A stretch of DNA of 64,000 nt from Verrucomicrobiia bacterium. Lineage in GTDB: Bacteria > Verrucomicrobiota > Verrucomicrobiia > Limisphaerales > Pedosphaeraceae. The notes beneath the pieces were generated by a model. It was given only the letters and a program-made list of their open reading frames with translations. It searched no databases and was not told the origin of the DNA. Position numbers and translations under genes: made by a program. The stretch spans positions 1 through 64,000 of the forward strand of contig DATAUW010000011.1 in the NCBI GenBank assembly GCA_036268055.1, given 5' to 3'. Below are positions 26,138-34,730 of this stretch, in pieces (within the stretch, counting starts at the first letter, position 1; every line of letters starts with the position of its first letter).

Positions 26138-26174
26138 AGCAGCCGCGGAGGGGACACGGATTAAACACTGATAG
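26138..26174. repeat. Degenerate dispersed repeat
   Basis: CAGCCGCGGAGGGGACACGGATTAAACACTGAT is a rearranged form of the CCACGGATGGAACACGGA...AACACTGATT unit found near 29117 and 30447. It lies immediately upstream of the serine-hydrolase gene. Confidence 0.6.
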
Positions 26175-26206
26175 GGGAAACTTTTCTGAGCGCAAATTAA
26201 CGGTAA

Positions 26207-28348
26207 TTAAACGACTTCGAGCGGACATTTTGGCAACGCATCAATGAATGACTGGCCGTAGCGTTTTACGAGGATGCGGTTGTCGAGGACGACGACGATG
26301 CCGGTGTCGGTCTTCGTGCGGATCAAACGGCCGACGCCCTGGCGGAATTTCAAGATCGCCTCGGGCAGGGAAAAATCGCTGAACGCATTTCCGCCATGGG
26401 ATTCGATGTGCTCGATGCGCGCCTCGATCAGCGGATGGTCGGGCACCGCGAACGGCAGCCGCGTGATGATGACGTTCGAGAGCGCTTCGCCGGGCACATC
26501 CACGCCCTGCCAAAAACTGTCCGTGCCGAACAGCACCGAGTCCACGTTCTCTTTGAATTTTTCGAGCATTACCGAGCGCGGCGTGCCGGTGCCTTGCACA
26601 TAACACTCCAGCTTGAGACGTTCAAAAAACGGCGCCATGCGGTCGGCGACTTCCTGCATCAATTTATAACTCGTAAACAGCACAAACGCCTTGCCGTGCG
26701 TCTGCGTCACAAAATGTTCCACCCACTGGATGAGGGCATCGCGATAACCGGCATCGCGCGGGTCAGGCATTTTTCCGGCGACGAACAATTTCATCTGCTT
26801 CTCGTAATCAAAGGGCGTGCCGACCTGCATGGCGGTGGCTTTTTCCGCGCCCACGCGCCGGACGAAATATGTGAGGCCGGGAAATTGGTTGCGCTGCATG
26901 CCGGACGCGCGCGGCGAGCGTTTGACTTTGTCGTCAGCGGCGGGAAGCTGGCGTTCGGAAATCGAAAGCGTGGCGCTGGTCATGATCACCGAAGTGTCCG
27001 CGCCAAAAAGGCGGCGGCGCAAATAATCAGCTACGTCAATCGGCGCAGCGTTGAGCGCGAGATTTTTTTGCGTCTTGCCCGCCCGCTCAACCCAATAAAC
27101 ATATTCGTCGGCGCTTTGACTGAGAAACATCGCGACTTCCTCGCGCAGTTCGCCGAGGCGGCGGTTGCACTCCATCAATTCCTGGCCAGTGTCAGCATCC
27201 TTGCTTTGTTTGATCAATTCGCCGACGGCTTCGCGCAATTTTTGAATCGGCAGCGTGACACTGTCCACGACCAGGTCGGGATGGCGGATGCGCAACTCCG
27301 TCCACACGCGGCGTTGTTTGGCGGCATCGTCGCCGCCGAATTTATCGCGCTCGGCAATTTGCCGACGCAAGTCTTCGCAGGCGGTCTCCACCTCGTCGAA
27401 AAACTTATCCGTCTCATCCAGCAGTTGCGCGACGAGCGAAACCGTCGGACCCTGGCGCAAGGTCGCGAGGATGCCTTTGTTGGTGCGCGGATTCCAAAGG
27501 CGTTGCAAGGAATAGCGCACCTGGCCGCTGGACACGCTGAGCCCGATGTGCCGCGACGCCACGCTCTCCATCTGGTGCGCTTCGTCGAAAATGACGAAAT
27601 CGTTCTTGAATAAGATACCGCCTTCGACCTCTTCTTCCACGCCGCCGAGCAGTGTGAAAAATAAGGTGTGATTGAGCACGAGAACATCGGAGGACAAAAT
27701 GCGTTTTCGCGCGCGTTGAAAAAAACAGACGCCGTTCTGCTGGCCGAATTCGGATTGATGCCCGCAAATTTTCGGCGAGCACAAGCCGCGTTCGGAACAA
27801 ACATGCGACCACACGCGCATGTCCGGCTCGATCTCGAAATCCGACAGGCTGCCATCGGTGGTAGTCTTCGACCATTCGTGGATGCGCTGCAACTCGGCGG
27901 CCTCAGGCGAAGTGAACAAACTGTCCGCGTGCTGCATCGCTTTCATGAGGCGGCGCGAGCAGAGATAATTCGCGCGGCCCTTGAGCATGGTGTAGCTGAA
28001 TTTCACCGGCAGGATTTTCTCGAGCATCGGCAAATCTTTTTGCGTGAGCTGCTCCTGCAAATTGATGGTGTGCGTGGAAACGATGGCTTTGCGGCCCTTG
28101 GCCACGGCGTGCAGAATGGCAGGCGCGAGGTAGGCAAGACTTTTGCCGACGCCCGTGCCAGCCTCGACCACCAAATGCTCACCAGTTTCGAGCGCCTTGG
28201 CGACGGCGACGGCCATGCGCTGTTGTTGCGGGCGAAATTCGAAGTTGCTCGCCTTGGACAAAATGCCGCTGGGTGAAAACAGTTCTTCCACTTGCGCCAC
28301 GAGATCGGCGCCGGAACCGGCGGCCTGGGGATCAAGAATTGCGATCAC
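26207..28348 (-). CDS. dinG: DinG/XPD-type ATP-dependent DNA helicase
   Basis: A 713-residue superfamily 2 helicase using GTG at 28348. This start is preferred because GTG overlaps the upstream gene's TGA as GTGA and places the protein directly before its conserved N-terminal region; the frame is open further, to 28426. Walker A is EAGTGVGKS, DEAH is in FDEAHQMES, and four cysteines for an iron-sulfur cluster lie in LCSRRLM, VCSERGLCSPKICG and GVCFF. C-terminal motifs include FTSYKLMQEV, GTDSFWQGVDVPG and QGVGRLIRTKTD. It unwinds 5'-tailed DNA, D-loops or R-loops in repair. The symbol is given by family; no exonuclease domain is present. Confidence 0.92.
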   Translation of the reverse strand: MIAILDPQAAGSGADLVAQVEELFSPSGILSKASNFEFRPQQQRMAVAVAKALETGEHLVVEAGTGVGKSLAYLAPAILHAVAKGRKAIVSTHTINLQEQLTQKDLPMLEKILPVKFSYTMLKGRANYLCSRRLMKAMQHADSLFTSPEAAELQRIHEWSKTTTDGSLSDFEIEPDMRVWSHVCSERGLCSPKICGHQSEFGQQNGVCFFQRARKRILSSDVLVLNHTLFFTLLGGVEEEVEGGILFKNDFVIFDEAHQMESVASRHIGLSVSSGQVRYSLQRLWNPRTNKGILATLRQGPTVSLVAQLLDETDKFFDEVETACEDLRRQIAERDKFGGDDAAKQRRVWTELRIRHPDLVVDSVTLPIQKLREAVGELIKQSKDADTGQELMECNRRLGELREEVAMFLSQSADEYVYWVERAGKTQKNLALNAAPIDVADYLRRRLFGADTSVIMTSATLSISERQLPAADDKVKRSPRASGMQRNQFPGLTYFVRRVGAEKATAMQVGTPFDYEKQMKLFVAGKMPDPRDAGYRDALIQWVEHFVTQTHGKAFVLFTSYKLMQEVADRMAPFFERLKLECYVQGTGTPRSVMLEKFKENVDSVLFGTDSFWQGVDVPGEALSNVIITRLPFAVPDHPLIEARIEHIESHGGNAFSDFSLPEAILKFRQGVGRLIRTKTDTGIVVVLDNRILVKRYGQSFIDALPKCPLEVV

Positions 28349-29028
28349 GTCCGAGGCTGGCGCGTGACGATTTCCTGTCGCGCCTGGTTTTTCACGATGG
28401 CATTGGGCGCGAGCACGCCGCGCCAATTCGTGCAGGGATAGATAACCGAGCCGCGCCCGATGATGCTGCCGGGGTTCAACACGGAGTTGCAGCCGATGTC
28501 GGTGTTATCACCGAGCAGCGCGCCGAACTTGCGCAGGCCGGTATCGAACTCCACGCCTTCGTTTATGACTTTTACGTGACTGGCCATTAATTTTACGTTG
28601 GAGATTTTCACGCCCGCGCCGAGATGCGCCTTGTAGCCAAGGATGGAATCGCCGACGTAGCTGAAGTGCGGGACAGTCGCATAATTAAAGAGCATTGAAT
28701 GTTTAAATTCGCACGCATTTCCGATCACGCAATGGTCGCCGATGATGACGTGTTCGCGGATATAAGCGTTGTGGCGGATTTCGCAATTCCGCCCGATGAT
28801 CGCCGGGCCTTTGATCATCGCGCCGTCTTCGATCACGGTGCCAGCGCCGATGACGACTTCCGGCCCGATGAAAATCCGGCCGCGCTCATGCGGATACGAG
28901 GTCGAACTGACGTTCGCCTGGACATAAGCCTTGAGCTTTTTGAGCGCGTCCCACGCGTACGGACAATCCTCGAACAACTCCGTATGCTCGGTTTGGCTCA
29001 GATCGAAGAGGTCGCTAGGCTTTAGCAT
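28345..29028 (-). CDS. Left-handed beta-helix sugar-nucleotide acyl/nucleotidyltransferase-like protein
   Basis: A 227-residue protein from the ATG at 29028. Most of it is hexapeptide repeats of the left-handed beta-helix (for example IGPEVVIGAGTVIEDGAMIKGPAIIG and VIGDHCVIGNACEFKHSML), as in the C-terminal half of GlmU and related UDP-sugar enzymes, but without a nucleotidyltransferase domain. It could acetylate an amino sugar or act with a separate pyrophosphorylase in cell-wall or polysaccharide synthesis. Its stop overlaps the helicase GTG start, so the two are translationally coupled although their functions seem unrelated. Confidence 0.85.
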   Translation of the reverse strand: MLKPSDLFDLSQTEHTELFEDCPYAWDALKKLKAYVQANVSSTSYPHERGRIFIGPEVVIGAGTVIEDGAMIKGPAIIGRNCEIRHNAYIREHVIIGDHCVIGNACEFKHSMLFNYATVPHFSYVGDSILGYKAHLGAGVKISNVKLMASHVKVINEGVEFDTGLRKFGALLGDNTDIGCNSVLNPGSIIGRGSVIYPCTNWRGVLAPNAIVKNQARQEIVTRQPRT

Positions 29029-29116
29029 CTGAGTAAAATAAAGAATTTGTCCACAAGGGAAAGGCATTTTTAACCGCGGAGGTCCTTGCGGACGGCCACT
29101 GGAAGAAGGACGTTTT

Positions 29117-29240
29117 TAGCCACGGATGGAACACAGACTAAACACTGATTAAGGAATCCTTTTTTCTATGTTCAATCCGTGTTCCATCCGTGGCTAAGAT
29201 TCCTGTCTTCCTCCGCGTCTCCGCGATTAAATTCGGCTTT
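29117..29240. repeat. Inverted pair of the dispersed ATGGAACACGGA repeat
   Basis: TTAGCCACGGATGGAACACAGACTAAACACTGATT begins at 29117, and its inverted form (AATCCGTGTTCCATCCGTGGCTAA) lies at about 29173-29196, followed by CTCCGCGTCTCCGCG. The two could pair over about 20 bp. The unit sits between divergent genes, so it may carry promoters or only reflect element insertion. Confidence 0.8.
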
Positions 29241-29300
29241 GAATTTCTATTTCCCTGCGGTTTTTTCATGTTAAATTACTTCTGCTTTCAAAATAATTTT

Positions 29301-30440
29301 ATGGACCTGACACAGACGGCTTACGGCACTTGGAACGGCGGACGCTACATGCACTTCGGCGAGGCGCTCAGCGAGGAACGGTTTATCCAGACGATTCAGC
29401 TTGCGTATCAAAAGGGCATTCGCACGTTCATGACAGCGGATGTTTATGGCGCGGGCGCGGCGGATGAAATGCTCGGGCGCGCGCTGAATGGTTTGCCGCG
29501 CGATTCGTATTGCCTCGTCGGCGCGATCGGGCACGATTTTTACAAGGGCGAACGCGCGGGCGCGAAAGGTTATCCGCGCTTCACTTCCACGCAAACTCCG
29601 GGTGAATACGCCTCTTACCTGCGCATGGCGACGGAGAAATCCCTGGCTCGTTGTCGCGTGGACAAGTTCGACTTGCTGATGTTGCACAACCCGGACTTCA
29701 CTGGTTATTCGAATGAAAAAGTTTGGAGCGCAATGGACAAAGTGCGCGATGCGAAGCTGGCGGATCGTTTGGGCGTCGCACCGGGACCCGCGAATGGGTT
29801 CACGCTGGATGTCATCATGTGCCTCGAACGATTCGGCGCGTTGCTGGATTGGGCGATGATTATTTTGAATCCGCTGGAGCCGTGGCCGGGCCGTTTGGTT
29901 TTGCCGGCGGCCTCGCAGCATGACGTGAAGCTGATCACGCGCGTGGTGGATTACGGCGGGTTGTTTCACGATGACGTGAAACCGGGGCATCAATTCGGCC
30001 CACAGGATCATCGCACCTTTCGCCCGGCGGGCTGGGTGGAAGCGGGCGCGGCGAAGATCGAAAAATTGCGTGACATCGCGAAGGCGCATCATCTCACGAT
30101 GCTGCAACTGTCCTGCGCGTGGAATCTTTCGCAGCCGCCGGTCAAGAGCGTGATCCCAACGCTGATCCAGGAGGTGGGCGCGAATGCGAAGCCGATTGAA
30201 GCGAAAGTTGACGAATTGGCGACGTTGCCTAACGTGAAATTGAACGAAGAGGAAATGGAAATCATCAACGAGATTGGCGACAACCAGGGTTGCATGGAGT
30301 TGAAGGGCTCAAATCGCGCGCACACGGGCGAGGCGCTGCCGGATCGCTGGAGCATTACGCAGGAGCATGAAGTGATCGCGAAGCGGTGGAGCATTGATCC
30401 GGATGCGGACCTGGCTTATACGCACAAGGCGGTGGCGTAA
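29301..30440 (+). CDS. Aldo/keto reductase-fold protein lacking canonical catalytic residues
   Basis: A 379-residue protein from the ATG at 29301; in-frame upstream ATGs lie in the repeat. The TIM-barrel signatures of aldo/keto reductases are clear: FMTADVYGAGAADEMLGRAL, DLLMLHNPDF and the late LSCAWNLSQPPVKSVIPTL. Two members of the tetrad look lost: the usual DTA Asp is Met44 and the usual TK Lys is Ala75 (LVGAIG). Tyr49 and His129 remain. Known AKRs need all four for hydride transfer, so activity may be altered or absent. It is longer than the ~320-residue norm. Divergent from the transferase gene. Confidence 0.82.
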   Translation: MDLTQTAYGTWNGGRYMHFGEALSEERFIQTIQLAYQKGIRTFMTADVYGAGAADEMLGRALNGLPRDSYCLVGAIGHDFYKGERAGAKGYPRFTSTQTPGEYASYLRMATEKSLARCRVDKFDLLMLHNPDFTGYSNEKVWSAMDKVRDAKLADRLGVAPGPANGFTLDVIMCLERFGALLDWAMIILNPLEPWPGRLVLPAASQHDVKLITRVVDYGGLFHDDVKPGHQFGPQDHRTFRPAGWVEAGAAKIEKLRDIAKAHHLTMLQLSCAWNLSQPPVKSVIPTLIQEVGANAKPIEAKVDELATLPNVKLNEEEMEIINEIGDNQGCMELKGSNRAHTGEALPDRWSITQEHEVIAKRWSIDPDADLAYTHKAVA

Positions 30441-30446
30441 GTTTGT

Positions 30447-30480
30447 CAGCCACGGATGGAACACGGAGTGAACACTGATT
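30447..30480. repeat. Dispersed ATGGAACACGGA repeat
   Basis: CAGCCACGGATGGAACACGGAGTGAACACTGATT lies 7 bp after the aldo/keto reductase stop codon and is almost identical to the copy at 29117. The AKR gene is thus bracketed by copies of this family. Confidence 0.75.
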
Positions 30481-30598
30481 TCTCCTGCGAGCGGCGTTGA
30501 GGGGGATTTAGATTCTGTATATTGAGTAGCGACTTGAATTCAATCCAATATGCTTAGCGAAAGTCCAATAATCATAGTCAGGCGGCTGTAGGTGTGTC

Positions 30599-31642
30599 AT
30601 GCGCTTTGGCGATACCAAGTCAGTGAACAAAATAGTCTGCGCGCTGATCCTGCTGGCCGGTCTCAGCTTGAGCGCTCGTGCCGATGACGATCGTTTCGGT
30701 TTGGAGGTCACCAATGGCGGAGGTTACCACCTGGAGACTCATTTTAAGCAACGTGTGGCGGCCACGCTAACCACCAGCGCCATTTCTCCCGAAACAGTGG
30801 ACGGAACCATCACTGTTTACGCTCCCATGCCTCCTGAATTGCCCATGCAACATTTGGTATCCTGCAATATCAGATGTCGCGACAACTTGGGAATTGCCCC
30901 CACCAAAGTGACGGACATTAAAAACCCCTTTCAACATTATCTTCGCCTGAATATTCCAGTCACGCCAACCTCACCGCAACATCCCCGCATTGTCGATATG
31001 ACCTATGTGGTGGATCTTTATAGCGCAAAACTCGCGCCGGGCCCTTCACCAAAAGGAAGTGTATCGCCGATTCTACCGGCTTCATTCTCAATATTTACGC
31101 AGGAATCGAGTCGCGATGACTTTAATTCGCCGGCGTTCCAAAATTTTCTTAATGAGAAAGAGTTGAAACGGAAGGCAAATGAATCCGCCTTGGTTTTTGC
31201 CCAGCGTGCCTATCAAATTTTGCGCGATAACCTACATTACGTCGGCCATCCCTTTTCGGGTAAAGCTTCCACTTTGTGTCAGACCTTGACGGGTGATTGC
31301 GGTGTTTACGCCATCATGTCGGCTTCCACGCTGGCGGCAAATGAAGTGCCGGTCGCCACGTTTCCCGGGCGGTGGGCATATGATGAGAAGGCGGACTACG
31401 GCCAATTCCATTGCTTCAATGGATTCTTTGAGCCGGGGGTCGGTTGGATCACTTTCGACGCGCTCAACAAGTTCGGTTCAGTGGATGGCAACTTCATTGC
31501 CTTCAGTCTTACCTCTGACGATTGTCCCGAACCTGGAATCACCCGCCCGCTCTGGCAATTTCAGATTGGGATTTACCATGGTCACTCCCCTTATCATCCC
31601 CACTTTGAAGATCATTGGCATGTCAAAGTAGTATCGCGATAG
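30599..31642 (+). CDS. Secreted transglutaminase-like protein
   Basis: A 347-residue exported protein with a signal peptide (residues ~1-28, ending LSLSARADD). An N-terminal beta domain (about 30-190) is followed by a transglutaminase/papain-like core with the expected triad: Cys234 in GDCGVYA, His271 in FHCFNGF and Asp287 in TFDALN. The order and spacing match the TGc family (PF01841-like). Such domains act as proteases or crosslinkers on peptides. It stands alone on the plus strand and ends 23 bp from a convergent gene. Confidence 0.85.
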   Translation: MRFGDTKSVNKIVCALILLAGLSLSARADDDRFGLEVTNGGGYHLETHFKQRVAATLTTSAISPETVDGTITVYAPMPPELPMQHLVSCNIRCRDNLGIAPTKVTDIKNPFQHYLRLNIPVTPTSPQHPRIVDMTYVVDLYSAKLAPGPSPKGSVSPILPASFSIFTQESSRDDFNSPAFQNFLNEKELKRKANESALVFAQRAYQILRDNLHYVGHPFSGKASTLCQTLTGDCGVYAIMSASTLAANEVPVATFPGRWAYDEKADYGQFHCFNGFFEPGVGWITFDALNKFGSVDGNFIAFSLTSDDCPEPGITRPLWQFQIGIYHGHSPYHPHFEDHWHVKVVSR

Positions 31643-31664
31643 CGACTCCAAAAAGTTTGATTAC

Positions 31665-32357
31665 CTATTTTTTTGGTTCAAGGGATTTGTGGGAGCCGTC
31701 GCAGTATGGTTGTTTTTTGGAGAGGCCGCAGACGCAATCGTTCATGCCTTTTCCGGCGAGGATTTTGGGCAGGCATTTTTCGATGCGCGACTCGCGCGTC
31801 ACGGATTGTTTGGGGGCGGAGAAAAAGAGGTTGTAGGCGCGCTGGCGTCCGGGGGTCAGTGCCTTGAAGGCGGTGTTCAGGGCGGGGTTTTTCTTTAATT
31901 TATTTTGAAGTTCCTCGGGGAATTTGAGGTTGGCAATCGCTTTGAATTCGACTTTGAGGCCAGCTTTTTCGGCTTCGATGGCTTCAAGGATGTAGGCTTT
32001 CAGCGTCGGTTCCATTTCGGTGATTTGCTGGACGCTGGTGAATTTAACCCAGCGGCCTGACTGTGAATTCTCGCCGGGTTTGAGGAGGATGCGTTTGGGG
32101 TCTTTCAGCAGTACGCCTTTGAGGAAGCCAAGGGCGCAGGATTCTTTGAGTCCATACATGATAACCAGGTTGCTATCATGAAAGGTGTAACAAGGTTTAC
32201 CCCACTTGAAATCTTCGGTGAGGGGGGAGTCGAGCAGAATGGCCCGCAATTTCGCGAATTCTTCCTGCCACTTTTCGGCTTTGCTTAGATGCGCGTCAAC
32301 CTTGGGATTGGTTTTGGCAGTGGAAGTCGGCTGGACGGTTTTATTTCTTGTGCTCAT
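31665..32357 (-). CDS. YdeI/OmdA-like protein fused to a CDGSH iron-sulfur domain
   Basis: A 230-residue protein. Residues about 20-135 match the DUF1801-like part of YdeI proteins (FKWGKPCYTF, LGFLKGVLLKDPKRIL), and about 140-195 the OmdA/bacteriocin-protection helices (FPEELQNKLKKNPALNTAFKALTPGRQRAYN). The C-terminus is a CDGSH motif with all ligands: Cys208, Cys210, Cys219 and His223 (CVCGLSKKQPYCDGSH), expected to bind a redox-active [2Fe-2S] cluster. YdeI proteins have been linked to antimicrobial-peptide resistance; the fusion may give a redox sensor or electron-transfer variant. Confidence 0.87.
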   Translation of the reverse strand: MSTRNKTVQPTSTAKTNPKVDAHLSKAEKWQEEFAKLRAILLDSPLTEDFKWGKPCYTFHDSNLVIMYGLKESCALGFLKGVLLKDPKRILLKPGENSQSGRWVKFTSVQQITEMEPTLKAYILEAIEAEKAGLKVEFKAIANLKFPEELQNKLKKNPALNTAFKALTPGRQRAYNLFFSAPKQSVTRESRIEKCLPKILAGKGMNDCVCGLSKKQPYCDGSHKSLEPKK

Positions 32358-32546
32358 ACATCATACAGGTTTGGCTTTCCTCATATTATCACGAATCGTA
32401 AAAAAAGTGAATCGGAGATGAGGAAGCCGCGGGTGTGCGATCACGGGCCTTAGCTCGTTTTAGCTTGAGGCCACGCCGGTGCGAACTGCCATTCGATCAA
32501 TTAACGGAAAACTACGCCGTCGGGTTGACCGTTGATTCCTGAATCT

Positions 32547-34040
32547 TCACAGGCCCAGCCGATAGAACATCTGCCCGCTGGAGATTGGATTGGTCACAGT
32601 GTTCTGGCCGTTGACGATGGTAGGCGCGGGAGTATTGGTGCTCCAAACGGCTGAGAAAAGGTTTGTAGTAGATTGCAAAACCAATCCCGGAGCGTTGGTT
32701 GGCCAGGTCAAAACTAAATTGGTTCCGGAACGATTTATTGTCAGTGGCGGCGGCGATGGCAAAGAAAAGCTGAAGATCGTGCCAGTGCCGAGAAGGCCAC
32801 CGGAAGTAGTCGTTCCATACAAGGTGTTGCCTGATAAAATCAAGCCGGTGAACGGGTAAGCACCGTCGCTGTTGGTAAGGTTCCCAAAAGAAAATGCTCC
32901 CGCGCTAAAGGTATATAAATCGGTAAACCCTGATCCGTCCGTGTTCAGGCTGAAGATGGTTCCGTGGCCGAAAGAGCCAGCGGTGCCGGCGGTTCCGTAG
33001 AGGGTATTACCCACTAAAACTAATCCAGGTTCCGGGTTGGCGCCTTCGCTATTAGTGCCATTATAACTGCTATTACCCGAAGATGCTGAAAAATAATATA
33101 GGTTCGTAAAACCCGTCCCATCCGTATTGAGTTTGAAGATCGTGCCATTGGCCGAAGGGCCGCCGAAGGTTGCCGCCCCGTATAGAGTGTTGCCCGATAA
33201 TATCAGGGAAAGCGGTCTTGCGCCGTCGCTGTTGTCGGGCGACGAGCGGGAAGTTGCCGTGAAAGAATGAAGCACCTTAAAGCCCAGGCCGTTCGTGCCC
33301 ATTCTGAAGATCGTGCCGCTGCCCGAACCGCCCAGCAACGCCGCGCCAAAAAAGTTAGTGCCAGAAATCAACCCGGCAATGGGATTGGCTCCGTCCGAAC
33401 CACCGGTGAAGGTGTGCAAGTTGGTAAAGCCCGTGCCACCGGTGCCGCCCGCGAAGATTGTGCCGTTGCCGGAAGCGCCGCCGAACGCCGAGGTTCCGAA
33501 CAAGGTATTATTCGTGAAAATTAAAGCGGAGTTGTAAAGAATGTCGGATAGTTGGTTGGGTGGAAAATTGACAAAATTATTCAGGTCGGCAAAGCCAGTG
33601 CCATCGGTGTTGACCTTAAAAACGGTGCCGGCATCCAAAGGGCCCGCCGTTTCCGTAACGCCATATAACGAGTTCCCGGATAAGATTAGATTTGAATAGG
33701 GTTCCGCGCCATCACGGTTAGTCCATTGGGTGTTCGAGTCGATCAAAACGGGTGACGTGAAAGTATATATGTTTGTGAAAGTTGAGTTATCCAGATTGAA
33801 CCCGTATATCAAGCCGTAATCGGCGGCGCCGCCTCCCAAGGTAATTGCCCCATATAGAGAACGGCCCGATAAAGTCAGGTTTGCGCTCGGTGAACCTCCG
33901 GTGGCAGTTCCATAGGCTGCGAAGTTATATAGAGGCTTAAAGGTCTGTGCCGACACGGAGCCAGTATTGACCAAGCTGGAAGCCGCTATCAGCGCAGGTA
34001 GAACTAGACAGTTTTTTATAATCCTTTTAAGAAAAATCAT
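32547..34040 (-). CDS. Secreted GloVer-type tandem-repeat protein
   Basis: A 497-residue exported protein with a signal peptide (about 1-31, ending SVSAQTF). About residues 35-425 are tandem ~50-residue repeats built from GTIFKLNTDGTGFTNLYYFS, GANPxxGLILSGNTLYGT and variants, the pattern annotated as GloVer in Verrucomicrobia and relatives; it probably forms a beta-propeller or solenoid. The last ~65 residues (LVLTWPTNAPGLVLQSTTN ... FYRLGL) are a separate module shared with the protein at 58976-61132. Probably surface-exposed or secreted; ligand unknown. Confidence 0.88.
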   Translation of the reverse strand: MIFLKRIIKNCLVLPALIAASSLVNTGSVSAQTFKPLYNFAAYGTATGGSPSANLTLSGRSLYGAITLGGGAADYGLIYGFNLDNSTFTNIYTFTSPVLIDSNTQWTNRDGAEPYSNLILSGNSLYGVTETAGPLDAGTVFKVNTDGTGFADLNNFVNFPPNQLSDILYNSALIFTNNTLFGTSAFGGASGNGTIFAGGTGGTGFTNLHTFTGGSDGANPIAGLISGTNFFGAALLGGSGSGTIFRMGTNGLGFKVLHSFTATSRSSPDNSDGARPLSLILSGNTLYGAATFGGPSANGTIFKLNTDGTGFTNLYYFSASSGNSSYNGTNSEGANPEPGLVLVGNTLYGTAGTAGSFGHGTIFSLNTDGSGFTDLYTFSAGAFSFGNLTNSDGAYPFTGLILSGNTLYGTTTSGGLLGTGTIFSFSLPSPPPLTINRSGTNLVLTWPTNAPGLVLQSTTNLFSAVWSTNTPAPTIVNGQNTVTNPISSGQMFYRLGL

Positions 34041-34152
34041 TCGGGCGACAAATTATGAAAATAAGTTTATTAGCACAAGCTTGTTCTTTATATTTAGTTG
34101 ATCTCAATTAAGAGGCGTCTTGCTTGGCATCGAAAACCTGTATTGTAAGGCC

Positions 34153-34377
34153 ATGATCGAATCAAATGGCGCAAATGTCGCGCAGCATTTCACCGAATTT
34201 CTGGCGAAGGTTGAGCGTGGTGAAACGATCCGAATACGCGATCACGGACGGATGATCGCCCGCATAGCGCCGGACTGTGATTTTATGGCGGGACAACAGG
34301 CGGCTGAATTGTTCCTGGGACATCGCGCGGATGCCGAAGCTCCGGACGCTATAGCCGGGGAACTTAGAAACGGTTGA
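34153..34377 (+). CDS. Phd/YefM-family antitoxin, orphan
   Basis: A 74-residue protein from the ATG at 34153 (frame open from 34120). It has the Phd/YefM signature NVAQHFTEFLAKVERGETIRIRDHGRMIARIAP, the N-terminal DNA-binding/dimer domain of type II antitoxins. The C-terminal ~25 residues would wrap a toxin, typically VapC, Doc or RelE. No toxin follows: 350 bp of repeat-rich non-coding DNA and then a radical SAM gene come next, and an intrinsic terminator overlaps its stop. It may be an orphan repressor or the remains of a toxin-antitoxin pair. Confidence 0.8.
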   Translation: MIESNGANVAQHFTEFLAKVERGETIRIRDHGRMIARIAPDCDFMAGQQAAELFLGHRADAEAPDAIAGELRNG

Positions 34378-34387
34378 AACCGTTTTT
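34368..34387 (+). terminator. Terminator overlapping the antitoxin stop codon
   Basis: AAACGGT (34368-34374) pairs with ACCGTTT (34379-34385) around TGAA, which includes the TGA stop, followed by TT. It forms a compact hairpin with a U-tract and would end an antitoxin-only transcript. Confidence 0.65.
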
Positions 34388-34730
34388 TGCGCGGGCCGGA
34401 GTGTTTTTCCCTCAACTGAAGTTGAGGGTTAATGAGAAGTAATCGGCTAGTATGGCGGTTTTGGCTCCAGGTAGAAATTCTATCGTCCCTATCGGGACCT
34501 CGGTTAAGCGGCGGCGGTTTAAAAAGAGGAAAGTTTTGGCTTCCGCTGGGCACTAATTTAATAGGAAAATTTCCCCAAAACATCCGTGTTTTATTTCGTG
34601 TTCCATCTAGATTTTATCTTTCCTCCGCGCCTCCGTATCTCCGCGGTTAAAAATTCGCCTCCGTCCTCACCATCAACGACCACTTGCCACCAACCGCTTT
34701 TCAGCCCATAGTACCATACGTTTTCGCAGC
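34378..34730. other. Gene-free stretch with hairpins and a dispersed repeat
   Basis: No gene is seen. It holds a perfect hairpin CCCTCAACT-GA-AGTTGAGGG (34409-34428), a GTCCC-TATC-GGGAC hairpin (34485-34498) of the same type as at 39363-39376, and a copy of the ATGGAACACGGA/CTCCGCG repeat (34580-34650). If a toxin gene once followed the antitoxin, these repeats now occupy its place. Confidence 0.6.
34580..34650. repeat. Dispersed ATGGAACACGGA / CTCCGCG repeat
   Basis: CATCCGTGTTTTATTTCGTGTTCCATCTAGATTTTATC followed by TCCTCCGCGCCTCCGTATCTCCGCGGTTAA: the same two-part unit as at 7436-7506 and 29170-29240, in the same orientation, about 80 bp before the radical SAM gene. Confidence 0.75.

Noticed and set aside
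26396-27613. 405-residue plus-strand open frame
   Set aside because: Antisense to the DinG-type helicase with its clear Walker A, DEAH and iron-sulfur motifs; composition is His/Arg/Ala-rich, typical of an opposite-strand shadow.
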